This document shows, in pieces, positions 1 through 10,125 of a DNA stretch of 64,000 nucleotides. The DNA is from Polaromonas sp. Its GTDB lineage: Bacteria; Pseudomonadota; Gammaproteobacteria; Burkholderiales; Burkholderiaceae_C. The notes under the pieces are model-generated. The model worked only from the letters and a program-made list of their open reading frames with translations. It was not told the origin of the DNA and made no database searches. How positions within the stretch are numbered: position 1 is the first letter of the stretch; the number at the start of each line of letters is the position of its first letter. Position numbers and translations under genes: made by a program. The stretch spans positions 62,001-126,000 of the forward strand of contig NZ_JAAFGZ010000001.1 in NCBI RefSeq assembly GCF_010365105.1, given 5' to 3'.

Positions 1-50
1 GGCCTTACCGGGCGGGCATTGGGCGTTTTTGCATTGAACATCGGTCAGCA

Positions 51-166
51 TGGGGAACAACTCCAGACAGAGGGAACAGGAAAAAAGGGGCTGCTCATTG
101 GGGAACGGGGGAACGACTGTCCCAAAACCCCGATTTACCCCCACTTGTTCCCCCGTATGTTCCCCC
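51..166. repeat. Cluster of short GGGGAAC boxes: direct copies near 52, 71, 100 and 107, and inverted GTTCCCCC copies at 147 and 159
   Basis: Read directly: ggggaac (52-58), agggaac (71-77), ggggaac-gggggaac (100-114), gttccccc (147-154), gttccccc (159-166). Confidence 0.7.
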
Positions 167-233
167 GCTATGGCGTGACTGTCAATGTCGCGCTTTAGCG
201 TTCCCTGCACTGTAAATTGTTGATTCATCAATG

Positions 234-269
234 AAAAAGGCCGCTAGGGATATGTCCTTAGCGGCCTTT
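234..269 (-). terminator. Rho-independent terminator-like hairpin downstream of tRNA-Met
   Basis: aaaaaggccgctaggga..tccttagcggccttt inverted repeat; on the minus strand it ends in a T run. Confidence 0.7.
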
Positions 270-280
270 GTCGGAAGTGG

Positions 281-357
281 TGGTGGTGATAGGTGGACTT
301 GAACCACCGACATCAGCATTATGAATGCTGCGCTCTAACCAACTGAGCTATATCACC
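281..357 (-). tRNA. tRNA-Met (CAT)
   Basis: Reverse complement ggtgatatagctcagttggttagagcgcagcattcataatgctgatgtcggtggttcaagtccacctatcaccacca: cloverleaf, anticodon loop ttCATaa, encoded CCA. Confidence 0.96.
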
Positions 358-452
358 TGAAGGGCCAAATTATAGCCAATTTTCGCAGCGGTTTCGACGC
401 ACGATATTGGCATGAATTTTCACCACGTCAGTCTGTACGGCACATCATCATG

Positions 453-519
453 TGCTACTGAATAAATAGCTGCAAGCCCAAGTCCAGAGAGCGAAAAAGC
501 CTGTTTTGATGCTTGAAAT
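453..519 (+). repeat. Family A dispersed element, copy a
   Basis: TGCTACTGAATAAATAGCTGCAAGCCCAAGTCCAGAGAGCGAAAAAGCCTGTTTTGATGCTTGAAAT. Confidence 0.85.
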
Positions 520-544
520 TCACCGGGCGGCCCACCGGCGCATG

Positions 545-1333
545 CTAACGGTGCTTGAAAGCCGGCTTGCGCTTGTTGACGAAAGCGTCCATGCCTTCCT
601 TCTGGTCCTCGGTGGCAAACAGCGCGTGGAACAGGCGCCGCTCGAACATCACGCCGTCGCTCAGGCCGCTTTCGAAGGCGCGGTTGATCGCTTCCTTGGC
701 CGCAAAGACGCTCGGCTGGCCGTAGCCGCAGATCATCAAGGCCGCGCCCAGCGCCTCGTCCATCAGTTTTTCCAGCGGCACGACGCGGCTGACCAGCCCG
801 GCGCGCTCGGCTTCCACCGCATCCATCATGCGGCCGGTCAGCGCCAGGTCCATGGCCTTGGCCTTGCCGATGGCGCGCGGCAGGCGCTGCGTGCCGCCGG
901 CGCCGGGAATGATGCCCAGCTTGATTTCGGGCTGGCCGAACCTGGCGTTGTCGGCGGCAATGATGAAGTCGCACATCATCGCCAGTTCGCAGCCGCCGCC
1001 CAGCGCAAAGCCGCTGACCGCCGCAATCACCGGCTTGCGCACGTTGCGGATTTGTTCCCAGTTGCGCGTGATGTAGTCGTTGTTGTAGACATCGGCAAAG
1101 CTGTACGTCGCCATGGCGCCGATGTCGGCGCCGGCGGCAAAGGCCTTTTCGCTGCCCGTCAGGATGATGCAGCCGATGCTGTCGTCGGCGTCGAAGGCTT
1201 TCAGTGCTGCACCCAGCTCGCCCATCAATTGGTCATTGAGCGCATTGAGCTGCTTGGGCCGGTTCAGCGTGATGATGCCTACCTGGCGGGCGTCCGGCCC
1301 TTGGGTAGACGTGACAATCGTTTCATAGGTCAT
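545..1333 (-). CDS. Enoyl-CoA hydratase/isomerase family protein
   Basis: [11 protein letters not shown]...[16 protein letters not shown]...AGADI...[15 protein letters not shown]: crotonase fold motifs. Confidence 0.93.
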   Translation of the reverse strand: MTYETIVTSTQGPDARQVGIITLNRPKQLNALNDQLMGELGAALKAFDADDSIGCIILTGSEKAFAAGADIGAMATYSFADVYNNDYITRNWEQIRNVRKPVIAAVSGFALGGGCELAMMCDFIIAADNARFGQPEIKLGIIPGAGGTQRLPRAIGKAKAMDLALTGRMMDAVEAERAGLVSRVVPLEKLMDEALGAALMICGYGQPSVFAAKEAINRAFESGLSDGVMFERRLFHALFATEDQKEGMDAFVNKRKPAFKHR

Positions 1334-1438
1334 GGTTCGGTCCTTGTAAAGCCTTTCATCATGCCATCCCCGCAAGGTAGCAAGAACTGGTCCGGCCCAG
1401 GCCGGCCGGCAATGCTAAATTCGATGCAGGAGAAAACC

Positions 1439-2257
1439 ATGACCCATCCAGAATCCGAACCCCGCACCGAATCCACGGTGCTGTATGCCACCCAGGGCGC
1501 CGTTGCCATCGTGACGCTTAACCGTCCGCAAGCACTGAACAGTTTCAGCCGCCAGATGCACCACGACCTGTGGGCCGCGCTGGACCGGGCCGAAGCCGAT
1601 CCGCTGATCCGTGCGCTGGTCATCACCGGCGCGGGCCGGGGCTTTTGCGCCGGTGCCGACCTGTCGGAGTTTGATTTCGCACCCGGTCCCAATCTGGTCG
1701 AACGCGCCGACCCCGGGCCGCTGATCGAGCAGGCCTTCAACCCGACGGCGCGCCGCCTGCTGGCGCTGCGCATGCCGACGGTGGCCGCCGTCAATGGCGT
1801 GGCGGCAGGCGCTGGCGCGTCGCTGGCGCTGACCTGCGACATGGCGGTGGCCGCGCCGACCGCCAGCTTCATCCAGGCCTTCAGCAAGATCGGCCTGGTT
1901 CCCGATGCGGGCGGCAGCTGGCTGCTGGTGCAAAAGCTGGGGCTGGCGCGCGCCATGGGGCTGGCATTGACCGGCGACAAGCTGCCGGCCGCGCAGGCCA
2001 GGGAGTGGGGAATGGTCTGGGACGTGGCTGACGACCCGCTGGCCGCCGCCATTGCGCTGGCCCAGCGGCTGGCCGTCATGCCGACCAAAGCGCTGGTGGC
2101 AACCCGGCATCTGCTGCGCGAAGGCATCACCCGGACGCTGGACCGGCAGCTCGACGAGGAGCGCGACCAGCAGTCGGCCTTGTCGCGGACGCACGACTAC
2201 ATCGAGGGCGTGACGGCTTTCCTTGAAAAGCGGCCAGCGGCCTTCAGGGGCGAGTAG
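1439..2257 (+). CDS. Enoyl-CoA hydratase/isomerase family protein (PaaG-like)
   Basis: MTHPESEPRTES..VAIVTLNRPQALNSF...GRGFCAGADLSEF...GAGASLALTCDMAVAA. Confidence 0.9.
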   Translation: MTHPESEPRTESTVLYATQGAVAIVTLNRPQALNSFSRQMHHDLWAALDRAEADPLIRALVITGAGRGFCAGADLSEFDFAPGPNLVERADPGPLIEQAFNPTARRLLALRMPTVAAVNGVAAGAGASLALTCDMAVAAPTASFIQAFSKIGLVPDAGGSWLLVQKLGLARAMGLALTGDKLPAAQAREWGMVWDVADDPLAAAIALAQRLAVMPTKALVATRHLLREGITRTLDRQLDEERDQQSALSRTHDYIEGVTAFLEKRPAAFRGE

Positions 2258-2301
2258 TCGGGCGCAAGCTGAAGGATGCCTTTGTTTTGGCTGGCAAGCA
2301 A

Positions 2302-2370
2302 ATTTTCAGCATCAAAAAGGCATCTTCCGAACGTCTGGCATGCACAAACAGCTATTGATTCAGTAGCAAA
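2302..2370 (-). repeat. Family A dispersed element, copy b
   Basis: Minus: TTTGCTACTGAATCAATAGCTGTTTGTGCATGCC..GATGCCTTTTTGATGCTGAAAAT. Confidence 0.87.
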
Positions 2371-2406
2371 GAGGATGCGGGAAGCCGCGCATGCCGGGAT
2401 GGAAAG

Positions 2407-4290
2407 TCAGACGGATGTGCCGCTGGGGTCCAGCCATTCATTGACCCGCGCCTCGTTCTTGACGGCCAGCCGCCAGGTCGTGATCGCAGGCGGCAAGGTC
2501 AGTTCAAGCCGCAGCAGGCGCTTGTCCCGCGCCACCAGCGCCATGACCTTTTTTGCATCGCCGGTATACAGCAGCAGGTCATCGAGTTTGTTCAGGCGCC
2601 ACCCCGCGTCTGGTTGCCGGCCTGTTTTTGATGAAACCGGCTTGCCGATCAACTCCAGCCCCAGCCATTCATCGCCAGCGGAAAAACCCGCCATTTCAGC
2701 CGCGCCACCGCGCAGCACGGTTTTGACCTGGACGCTGTGGTTTTCAGCGACGCGCAGGCCCAGCCGCTGCGCCAGTTGCGCCGGTTCATCCAGCACCGTC
2801 ACGCCATGCTGCTCCAGCAGGATTTTCAGGGGCAACTCGTCACGGCCATGCACCCAGGCGGCCAGTTCGGGCGCAAAGGAGCGCAGGCCCAGCGTTTCCA
2901 GCACGCTGGCCACGTCCAGCTCGCGCATCGGCCCGGCCTTGCAATGCTTCCACAGCGCGCGCATCACGTCGTCCAGTGTTTTTTCATGCGTGGTGCGGCC
3001 TTCGCTGCGCAGCGTCAGGTCCAGGCACAGGGCGACCAGCGCGCCTTTGGTGTAATAGCTGATCGTCGCGTTCGGCGTGTTCTCGTCAGGCCGGTAGTAC
3101 TTGACCCAGGCGTCAAAACTCGCCTCGGCCACGGACTGCACCTGCCGGCCGGGCGCCTGCGCCACCTGGTTGACGGTGGTGGTCAGCCGCTTCAGGTAGC
3201 CGGCGTTGTCCAGCAGCCCGGCGCGGCGCAGCAGCAGGTCGTCGTAGTAGCTGGTGAATCCTTCAAAGAACCACAGCAGTTCGGTGTAGTTTTCCTGGCC
3301 ATATTGGTAGTGTTCAAACTCGGCCGGGCGCAGGCGCTTGACGTTCCAGGTGTGGAAATACTCGTGGCTGATGAGGCCGCACAATGTGGCGTAGCCGTCA
3401 CTCGTTTTCGGATCGCCCTGGCGCGGCAGGTCTTTGCGGTTGCAGATCAGCGCTGTGGAATTGCGGTGCTCCAGCCCGCCGTAGCCGTCATCGACCACGT
3501 TCAGCATGAACAGGTAGTTTTGATGCAGCGGTTTGCGCTTGCCGTGCCAGAAGCGGATTTCGGCCTCGCAGATTTTTTGCGTGTCGGCCAGCAGCCGCGC
3601 GCCGTCGAAACTGTCGGCCGCGCCGGCCACGACAAAACGGTGCGGCACGCCGCGCGCAGTAAAACTGCCGCTCCAGAACGCGCCCATTTCGACCGGGCTG
3701 TCGACCAGCTCGTCGTAGTCGGCCGCCTGGTAGCGGCCAAAACCCCGGCTGTCGATGGCTTGCGGCGTCAATCCGGTGGCCAGCGACCAGCCGTCCATGG
3801 CCTTGGCCGCAGGAATTTCCAGCACATGCGGCAGGACCTCCTGGCCTTCGACCTTCAGGCAGACGCTGGTGCCGTTGAAAAAGCCGCGGCTTGCATCCAG
3901 CCAGGCGGTGCGTACCGAGTTGTCGTGCGCATACACCAGGTAGCGCAGCACCAGCGCGCTGTCCGGCGCACAGGCGATTTGCCAGTTGGATTTGTCCAGT
4001 TGTTCGACGGCCAGCGGCTGCGGATGGCGGCTCTCCTGGTGCGCCTGCAGGCCCTGCAGGTTTTTGGAAAACTCTCGCACCAGGTAGCTGCCTGGAATCC
4101 ACGCCGGCAGCGACACGCGCTGCAGCGCGGCGGGCCTGGCAATCGTCAGCGTGACCTGAAACAGGTGGGCGTGCAGGTCGCCAAGTTCGACGCGGTAGTG
4201 AAGCGCGGCCAAGGCCGGGGCTGGCTTGCTGGATTTTCTGGACTTCGGGGTTTTCGGGATGGGGGAGGGGTTGGGCGTGGAGGCGGGCAT
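2407..4290 (-). CDS. M61 family metallopeptidase (glycyl aminopeptidase-like, PDZ domain)
   Basis: LPAWIPGSYLVREFSKNLQ N-domain, HEYFHTWNVKRLRP zinc motif, C-terminal PDZ-like region. Confidence 0.92.
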   Translation of the reverse strand: MPASTPNPSPIPKTPKSRKSSKPAPALAALHYRVELGDLHAHLFQVTLTIARPAALQRVSLPAWIPGSYLVREFSKNLQGLQAHQESRHPQPLAVEQLDKSNWQIACAPDSALVLRYLVYAHDNSVRTAWLDASRGFFNGTSVCLKVEGQEVLPHVLEIPAAKAMDGWSLATGLTPQAIDSRGFGRYQAADYDELVDSPVEMGAFWSGSFTARGVPHRFVVAGAADSFDGARLLADTQKICEAEIRFWHGKRKPLHQNYLFMLNVVDDGYGGLEHRNSTALICNRKDLPRQGDPKTSDGYATLCGLISHEYFHTWNVKRLRPAEFEHYQYGQENYTELLWFFEGFTSYYDDLLLRRAGLLDNAGYLKRLTTTVNQVAQAPGRQVQSVAEASFDAWVKYYRPDENTPNATISYYTKGALVALCLDLTLRSEGRTTHEKTLDDVMRALWKHCKAGPMRELDVASVLETLGLRSFAPELAAWVHGRDELPLKILLEQHGVTVLDEPAQLAQRLGLRVAENHSVQVKTVLRGGAAEMAGFSAGDEWLGLELIGKPVSSKTGRQPDAGWRLNKLDDLLLYTGDAKKVMALVARDKRLLRLELTLPPAITTWRLAVKNEARVNEWLDPSGTSV

Positions 4291-4334
4291 AGGCCTGCAA
4301 GGATAATCCAAGCGGCGCAGCGCCCCGGCGGGCG

Positions 4335-5027
4335 TCAGGTGAAGGACTGCGTCTGAATCACGCTGCGCAACAGCTCTTCCAAGCCATCCCAGACAATCTG
4401 CACGCCCAGGCACAGCAAGATGAAGGCCGAGAGGCGCAGAAAGATCACCGAACCCGCATCGCCCAGCGGCTTGAGCAGGCGCTGCGCATACTTGAGCGCC
4501 AGGTACAGCACGATGCCGATGACAAACAGCGCCAGCACGCCGCCGCCCATGCGCGCCAGCGACAGTGTCAGCTTCTGGTCATGCAGCGACACGCCCACGG
4601 TGATGGCTGCGGCAATCGAGCCGGGCCCGCAGCTGATGGGAAAGGTCAGCGGGTAAAAAGCCTGGCGCCGGGCATGCTCGACCGTGAACGATTCGGCCAG
4701 TTCGGTACGCCTGTCGTCGCCGGCATGGCTGGCATTGAGCAAGCGCCAGGCATTGGCGGCAACGATCAGGCCGCCGCCCACGCGCACGATGGGCAGTGAG
4801 ATGCCAAACAGGTCGAGCACATACGAGCCCACCAGCATCGAGCCGGCCATCAGCGCAAACATGTTGCGCGCTATGCGCCGGGCCAGCAGTGCGCGGGTGC
4901 TGATCGAGGCGCCTTCGGTCAGCCCCAGGAAGATGGGCGCCGTGGCCGCCGGGTTCAGGATGGGCAGCAGCGCGGCCAGCACAAACAGAAAGCTCTTGCC
5001 GAACAGAATCAGTAATTCGATGACCAC
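4335..5027 (-). CDS. MarC family integral membrane protein
   Basis: MVIELLILFGKSFLFVLAALLPILNPAATAPIFLGLTEG..; multiple TM segments. Confidence 0.88.
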   Translation of the reverse strand: MVIELLILFGKSFLFVLAALLPILNPAATAPIFLGLTEGASISTRALLARRIARNMFALMAGSMLVGSYVLDLFGISLPIVRVGGGLIVAANAWRLLNASHAGDDRRTELAESFTVEHARRQAFYPLTFPISCGPGSIAAAITVGVSLHDQKLTLSLARMGGGVLALFVIGIVLYLALKYAQRLLKPLGDAGSVIFLRLSAFILLCLGVQIVWDGLEELLRSVIQTQSFT

Positions 5028-5089
5028 ATGCAGCTTTCGTCGCCAGACTTTGTCAATGCCGTGCTGATCGTTACGATCAGGCAGTCTGA

Positions 5090-5157
5090 GAGGCTATTAA
5101 AAAAATAGCTATCAGCGTCCGGTTAACGGGCGCTGGAGCCATTATTTGTTTGTAAAG
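5090..5157 (+). repeat. Family A dispersed element, copy c
   Basis: GAGGCTATTAAAAAAATAGCTATCAGCGTCCGGTTAACGGGCGCTGGAGCCATTATTTGTTTG. Confidence 0.8.
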
Positions 5158-5183
5158 GTTTGGATAATCATCCAGCCCGGGGT

Positions 5184-5921
5184 TTATTTGCCTGCGGCGC
5201 TGGCGAGCTGCTTTTCGATGTCCTGCGCGCTGATGGCGCCTGGTACGCGCGTGCCGTTGGCAAAAAACACCGTCGGCGTTCCGGTGATCTTGTACTTTTT
5301 GCTGAAGGCCAGGTTGCGCTCCAGCGCTGACGTGTCGCAGCTGGCCTTGGCGGCAGCCTGGTCGCGCACCATCCAGTCGAGCCAGGCCTTGCCCTTGTCT
5401 TTGGCGCACCAGATGTTTTTCGACTTGTCCACCGAGTCCGCGCTCAGGATGGGAATCAGGAAGGTGTGGATCGTCACATCGTTGACCTTTTGCAGGTCGC
5501 GCTCGAAGCGCTTGCAGTAGCCGCAGTTGGGGTCTTCAAACACCGCCATCTTGCGCTTGCCGTTGCCGCGCACCTGGGTGAAAGCGTCTTTCAGCGGCAG
5601 GGCGTCAAAGTCGATGGCGCTGAGTTTTTCGACGCGTTCCTCGGTCAGGTTGCGCTTGCCCCGGGTGTCGATCAGGTTGCCCTGGATCAGGAAGTTGCCT
5701 TCGGCGTCGGTGTAGAAAATCTCGCTCTCGTTGACGCGCAGCTCATACAGGCCGTTCATCGGCGTCTTGCTGACTTCATCGATTTTGGGCAGCGCCGGCA
5801 GCCGTTCGGCCAGGTTCTTGCGAATCACGGCTTCCTGCGCCAGCGCGGCGCCCAGGGTGCAGGCCAGCAGGCCGGCAAGTCCTGCAAGCCTGAGGCCGGC
5901 AGTCAGTCGAGGGTGTTTCAT
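5184..5921 (-). CDS. dsbC: Thiol:disulfide interchange protein DsbC-like
   Basis: Signal peptide, FEDPNCGYCKRFERDL (CxxC), cis-Pro TPTVFFANGTRVPGA. Confidence 0.92.
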   Translation of the reverse strand: MKHPRLTAGLRLAGLAGLLACTLGAALAQEAVIRKNLAERLPALPKIDEVSKTPMNGLYELRVNESEIFYTDAEGNFLIQGNLIDTRGKRNLTEERVEKLSAIDFDALPLKDAFTQVRGNGKRKMAVFEDPNCGYCKRFERDLQKVNDVTIHTFLIPILSADSVDKSKNIWCAKDKGKAWLDWMVRDQAAAKASCDTSALERNLAFSKKYKITGTPTVFFANGTRVPGAISAQDIEKQLASAAGK

Positions 5922-5956
5922 GGGGGTCCTGTTGTTCAACGAATTCTTTGGGGGAG

Positions 5957-7066
5957 TCACAGGCCGGCGGCCTGGCGGGTGACCCAGCGCTTGAGCAGGC
6001 TGCTGCGCGCAAAGCCCTTCATGCCCCAGTTGCGCAGCGCCTGCCAGCGTTCATCGGGCTGGGCGAACAGGCCATGCAGTCCGTCGGTCACCGCGCCCAT
6101 GGCGGCCACATCGGCCTTGCGCGCGCGCTCGTAGCGACGCAACAGTTTTTCATCGCCCAGTGCGCGCCAGTATTCGCGCTGCGCCAGCACATTGGCCAGG
6201 CAGGCGGCGTCGGCCAGCCCCAGGTTTAGGCCCTGGCCCGACAGCGGATGCACCGTGTGCGCGGCATCGCCGGCGAGTGCCCAGCCGCTGCCGACCCAGC
6301 GGTCGGCGTTGGACAGCGCCAGCGGCCAGCTGGCCCGGCCGCTGGTCAATGTCAACTGGCCTGCCCCGGGTCCACAAATGGCCTGCAGGGCCGCGCAAAA
6401 CTGTTCCGGCGGCATCTGCTCCAGCGACTCGGCGCGCTCCTGCGCAGCCGACCAGACGAGCGCCACGGCATTCGCGTCGTGGCCTCCCAGTGGCAGCAGC
6501 GCCACGATGTCGCCGTTGACGAACCACTGGCGCGCAATGCCCTGGTGCGGCAGGTCGGCATCGAGCCGCGCGGCAATGGCTTTTTGCGGATAGGCCTTGA
6601 CCGTCCACTGCACGCCGAATTCATCGCGGCTGGCGCTTTTCTTGCCTTCGCAAATCACCGTCAGCGCGGCCTTGGCCGGCGCGGCGACGATCTCGATTTG
6701 CGGCTGGTAGCGCACCGCCTGGATCAGCTGCTGCTCCAGCGCGTGTACATCGACGATCCAGGCCAGCGCGTCCTGTGCCACGCTGTCGGCGGTGAAATCA
6801 ACCTGGCCGCCGTCGTCGCCCCAGACCTGCATTTCCCGGACCGGTGTGGCAAACGGCGCATCGGGCCAGACCCGCAGGGCCTCCAGCACCTTGCGCGACG
6901 CGCTGTTCAGGGCATAGGCGCGCACATCGGCAACAGGCAGCTCACCCGGCGCCGGCGATGGCCGGCTGACCAGCGCCACGCGCAGGCGCTCGCGCGCCAG
7001 CAGCAGCGCCAGGGTGCGGCCGACCACGCCGTCGCCGCGAATACAGACATCAAAGGTTTTGGACAT
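5957..7066 (-). CDS. UbiH/UbiF-family FAD-dependent monooxygenase
   Basis: MSKTFDVCIRGDGVVGRTLALLLAR FAD motif; GDAAHTVHPLSGQGLNLGLADA motif. Confidence 0.88.
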   Translation of the reverse strand: MSKTFDVCIRGDGVVGRTLALLLARERLRVALVSRPSPAPGELPVADVRAYALNSASRKVLEALRVWPDAPFATPVREMQVWGDDGGQVDFTADSVAQDALAWIVDVHALEQQLIQAVRYQPQIEIVAAPAKAALTVICEGKKSASRDEFGVQWTVKAYPQKAIAARLDADLPHQGIARQWFVNGDIVALLPLGGHDANAVALVWSAAQERAESLEQMPPEQFCAALQAICGPGAGQLTLTSGRASWPLALSNADRWVGSGWALAGDAAHTVHPLSGQGLNLGLADAACLANVLAQREYWRALGDEKLLRRYERARKADVAAMGAVTDGLHGLFAQPDERWQALRNWGMKGFARSSLLKRWVTRQAAGL

Positions 7067-7176
7067 GCCCCATTTTAGGAGTGAGTGCAAAATCACCGCT
7101 TTGCAGGGCTGGCGTAAGGGCAAAGCGTGTGAAATTCCTCTGCTGCAGCCCTGAAAACGCAAGAACTGGAAAAAAA

Positions 7177-8109
7177 GTGAACGATTCATTGAACGAAACC
7201 GTGTCGGACACGGCAGCCGCTGCAGCGTCAGACAATCCTTCGGATCTGGCCGCCCGCATTGCCGGTCTGTTTGTCTATCCGGTCAAGTCCTGTGCCGGCG
7301 TGCGGATGGAGCAGGCCCTGCTGCTGGACACCGGACTCGAATTCGACCGCGCCTGGATGGTGGTGGACGGCCACGGCAATTTCCTGACGCAGCGCGAACT
7401 GCCGCGCATGGCGCTCATCCGGCCGCAGCTGAAAACTTTCGAGATGATCCTGCGCGCGCCGGGCATGCTGGCGCTGCACATCGCGCTGGACCAGGTCGAA
7501 GCCCCAGCGCGGGTCACGATCTGGAACGAAGCGGTGGCGGCCTTCGACATGGGACCGATTGCCGCCCAGTGGTTCACCGATTTCCTGGAGATTCCAGCGC
7601 GGCTGGTGCGCTTTGACCCGGACCACCCGCGTGTCAGCAATCTGGACGAGACCGGCGGCATAGAGGCACTGAACCAGTTCAGCGACGGCTACCCGCTGCT
7701 GGTCATCAGCGAGGCATCGCTTGAACAGTTCAATGCAAAGCTGACTGCCCAGGGCTTTGCCGCTGTCGGCATGGAGCGCTTTCGACCCAACATCGTGCTG
7801 GGCGATGCGCCGGGCGAACTGCCTCTGTCGCCACACGACGAAGACCGGCTCGACCTGATTCAAATCACCACCGCGCAAGGCCCGGTCCGGCTCAAGCCGG
7901 TCAAGCCGTGTCCGCGCTGCCCGATTCCCAATATCGACCCAGCCACCGCCCTCAGCAGCCATGAGGTCGGCGACCTGCTGCAAGGCTACCGTCAGGATGC
8001 GCGGCTGGGCGGCGCGGTGACCTTCGGCATGAATGCCATCGTGCTGGCCGGCATCGACCACCTGCTTAGGGTCGGCCAGCGCGCAGGGGCCAGCTATCGT
8101 TTTGATTGA
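7177..8109 (+). CDS. MOSC domain-containing protein
   Basis: AGLFVYPVKSCAGV...DRAWMVVDGHGNFLTQRE...KPCPRCPIPNID; GTG start inferred. Confidence 0.88.
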   Translation: MNDSLNETVSDTAAAAASDNPSDLAARIAGLFVYPVKSCAGVRMEQALLLDTGLEFDRAWMVVDGHGNFLTQRELPRMALIRPQLKTFEMILRAPGMLALHIALDQVEAPARVTIWNEAVAAFDMGPIAAQWFTDFLEIPARLVRFDPDHPRVSNLDETGGIEALNQFSDGYPLLVISEASLEQFNAKLTAQGFAAVGMERFRPNIVLGDAPGELPLSPHDEDRLDLIQITTAQGPVRLKPVKPCPRCPIPNIDPATALSSHEVGDLLQGYRQDARLGGAVTFGMNAIVLAGIDHLLRVGQRAGASYRFD

Positions 8110-8157
8110 TCCGGCGATTCCCTGTTGTTAAAGGCGGTTTGCAGTCCGGCACATTTC

Positions 8158-9948
8158 ATGAGCGATTCCATCCCTCCGTCCGCACCGCCGCAGCCTGCCC
8201 GCCTGGCGCGCGCCGTGCCAGCGACCGGCTGGCTGCGCTGGCTGCCGGGCCTGCTGGCCTTGCGCCACTACGAGATCGCCTGGCTGCGCCATGACCTCGT
8301 GGCCGGCCTGGTGCTGACCACGGTGCTGGTGCCGGTCGGCATTGCGTATGCGGTCGCGTCTGGGCTGCCGGCCATTTCGGGCCTGTACGCAACCATCTTC
8401 GGGCTGCTGGCCTATGCGCTGTTCGGACCCAGCCGGGTACTGGTGCTGGGGCCGGATTCTTCTCTCGTGGCGCTGATCCTGGGTGTCGTGCTGCCGCTGT
8501 CGGCGGGGGACCCGCAGCGCGCGCTGGCGCTGGCGGGAATGATGGCGGTGGTCTCCGGCGTCCTGTGCATTGCGGCGGGCTCGGCGCGTCTGGGGTTTGT
8601 CACCGAACTGCTCTCCAAGCCCATCCGCTACGGCTACATGAACGGCATTGCGCTGACCGTGCTGGTCAGCCAGTTGCCGGCGCTGTTCGGCTTCTCGGTC
8701 CCGGGTGACGGGCTGCTGGACAAAACCCTGGCGTTTGGCGAGGCGGTACTTGCCGGCAAAACCAACGGGACCGCACTGCTGCTCGGCTTGTGTACGCTGG
8801 CCGTGATTTTTGGGCTCAAGCGCAGCAAACGCCTGCCGGGCGTTTTGATCGCCGTGGTCGGCGCAACCGCCATCGCCACCGCGCTGGACCTGGCCACACG
8901 CGCGGGCGTTTCGGTGCTCGGCGCGCTGCCCCAGGGCTTGCCGGCGCTGGTGTTTCCCTTGATCACGTCCAGCGACATCGTCCCGGTGCTGCTGGGCGGG
9001 CTGGCCGTGGCGCTGGTGTCGTTTGCCGACACCAGCGTGCTGTCGCGCGTGTATGCCGCGCGCGCAGGCACTTTCGTCGATCCGAACCAGGAAATGGTCG
9101 GGCTGGGGATGGCGAACCTGGCGGCGGGCATCTTCCAGGGCTTTCCGATCAGCGCGAGCGCTTCGCGCACCCCGGTGGCCCAGGCGGCCGGGGCCAAAAC
9201 CCAGCTGGCGGGCATCGTCGGGGCCATTGCCGTGGCCGGGCTGCTGCTGGTGGCGCCCAGCCTGCTCAGGAACCTGCCGACCGCCACGCTGGCCGCCGTG
9301 GTGATTGCGTCGGCGATTGCCCTCATCGAGATCACCGACCTGCGCCGCATCTACCGCATCCAGCGCTGGGAGTTCTGGCTGTCCATGGTCTGCATGGCTG
9401 GCGTTGCGGTGCTCGGGGCGATTGAGGGCATTGCTTTGGCGATCGTGATTGCCGTCATCGAGTTTTTGTGGGACGGCTGGCGTCCGCACTTTGCGGTGCT
9501 GGGCCGGGTCGATGGCGTCAAGGGCTACCACGACATCACCCGCTATCCAGACGCCCGCATCGTTCCGGGGCTGGTGCTGTTCCGCTGGGATGCGCCGCTG
9601 TTCTTCGCCAATGCCGAGCTGTTTCGGGATCATGCGCTGGACGCCGTGGTCGCATCGCCGACGCCCGTGCGCTGGCTGGTCGTCAGCGCGGAGCCGGTCA
9701 CCAGCGTGGATGTCACCGCCGCCGACGTGCTGGAAGAACTCGATGCTACCTTGCACGCCGCCGGCATCGAGTTGTGCTTTGCTGAAATGAAAGACCCGGT
9801 GAAGGACAAGCTCAAGCGCTTCGGCCTTTTCTCCCGCCTGGGCGAGCAGCGCTTTTTTGCCACGCTGGGCCAGGCCGTGAATGGCTATCTGAAGGCCACG
9901 CAGGTGCCGTGGGTGGACTGGGAGGACCGCGAGGGCGGGAAGGGATGA
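8158..9948 (+). CDS. SulP family anion permease with C-terminal STAS domain
   Basis: LVLTTVLVPVGIAYAVASGLPAISGLYATIFGLLAYALFGPSRVLVLGPDSS; STAS-like C-terminus. Confidence 0.93.
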   Translation: MSDSIPPSAPPQPARLARAVPATGWLRWLPGLLALRHYEIAWLRHDLVAGLVLTTVLVPVGIAYAVASGLPAISGLYATIFGLLAYALFGPSRVLVLGPDSSLVALILGVVLPLSAGDPQRALALAGMMAVVSGVLCIAAGSARLGFVTELLSKPIRYGYMNGIALTVLVSQLPALFGFSVPGDGLLDKTLAFGEAVLAGKTNGTALLLGLCTLAVIFGLKRSKRLPGVLIAVVGATAIATALDLATRAGVSVLGALPQGLPALVFPLITSSDIVPVLLGGLAVALVSFADTSVLSRVYAARAGTFVDPNQEMVGLGMANLAAGIFQGFPISASASRTPVAQAAGAKTQLAGIVGAIAVAGLLLVAPSLLRNLPTATLAAVVIASAIALIEITDLRRIYRIQRWEFWLSMVCMAGVAVLGAIEGIALAIVIAVIEFLWDGWRPHFAVLGRVDGVKGYHDITRYPDARIVPGLVLFRWDAPLFFANAELFRDHALDAVVASPTPVRWLVVSAEPVTSVDVTAADVLEELDATLHAAGIELCFAEMKDPVKDKLKRFGLFSRLGEQRFFATLGQAVNGYLKATQVPWVDWEDREGGKG

Positions 9949-10125
9949 ACCGGCGCGGCCCGCCCGGCGAACCCCGGCGTGGCGACTCATTACAATCGCC
10001 CGAGTTGTTTCCGGACAAAACCCGGTACAAAGCCGGGTACACGCACAGGGTCCGGGCGGGGTTGTTCTCAGCCCCGAAGCCTCCTGCGGGTCCATGCCGG
10101 AGTTAATGATTTCTAAGGAAAATTG

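Noticed and set aside
506-2257. 583-aa plus-strand ORF covering the first enoyl-CoA hydratase antisense
   Set aside because: Its N-terminal half is the antisense shadow of the minus-strand crotonase gene in high-GC DNA; only 1439-2257 encodes a recognisable protein.
8128-10095. 655-aa minus-strand ORF opposite sulP
   Set aside because: Low-complexity His/Arg/Gln-rich antisense translation; the plus strand encodes a clear SulP transporter.
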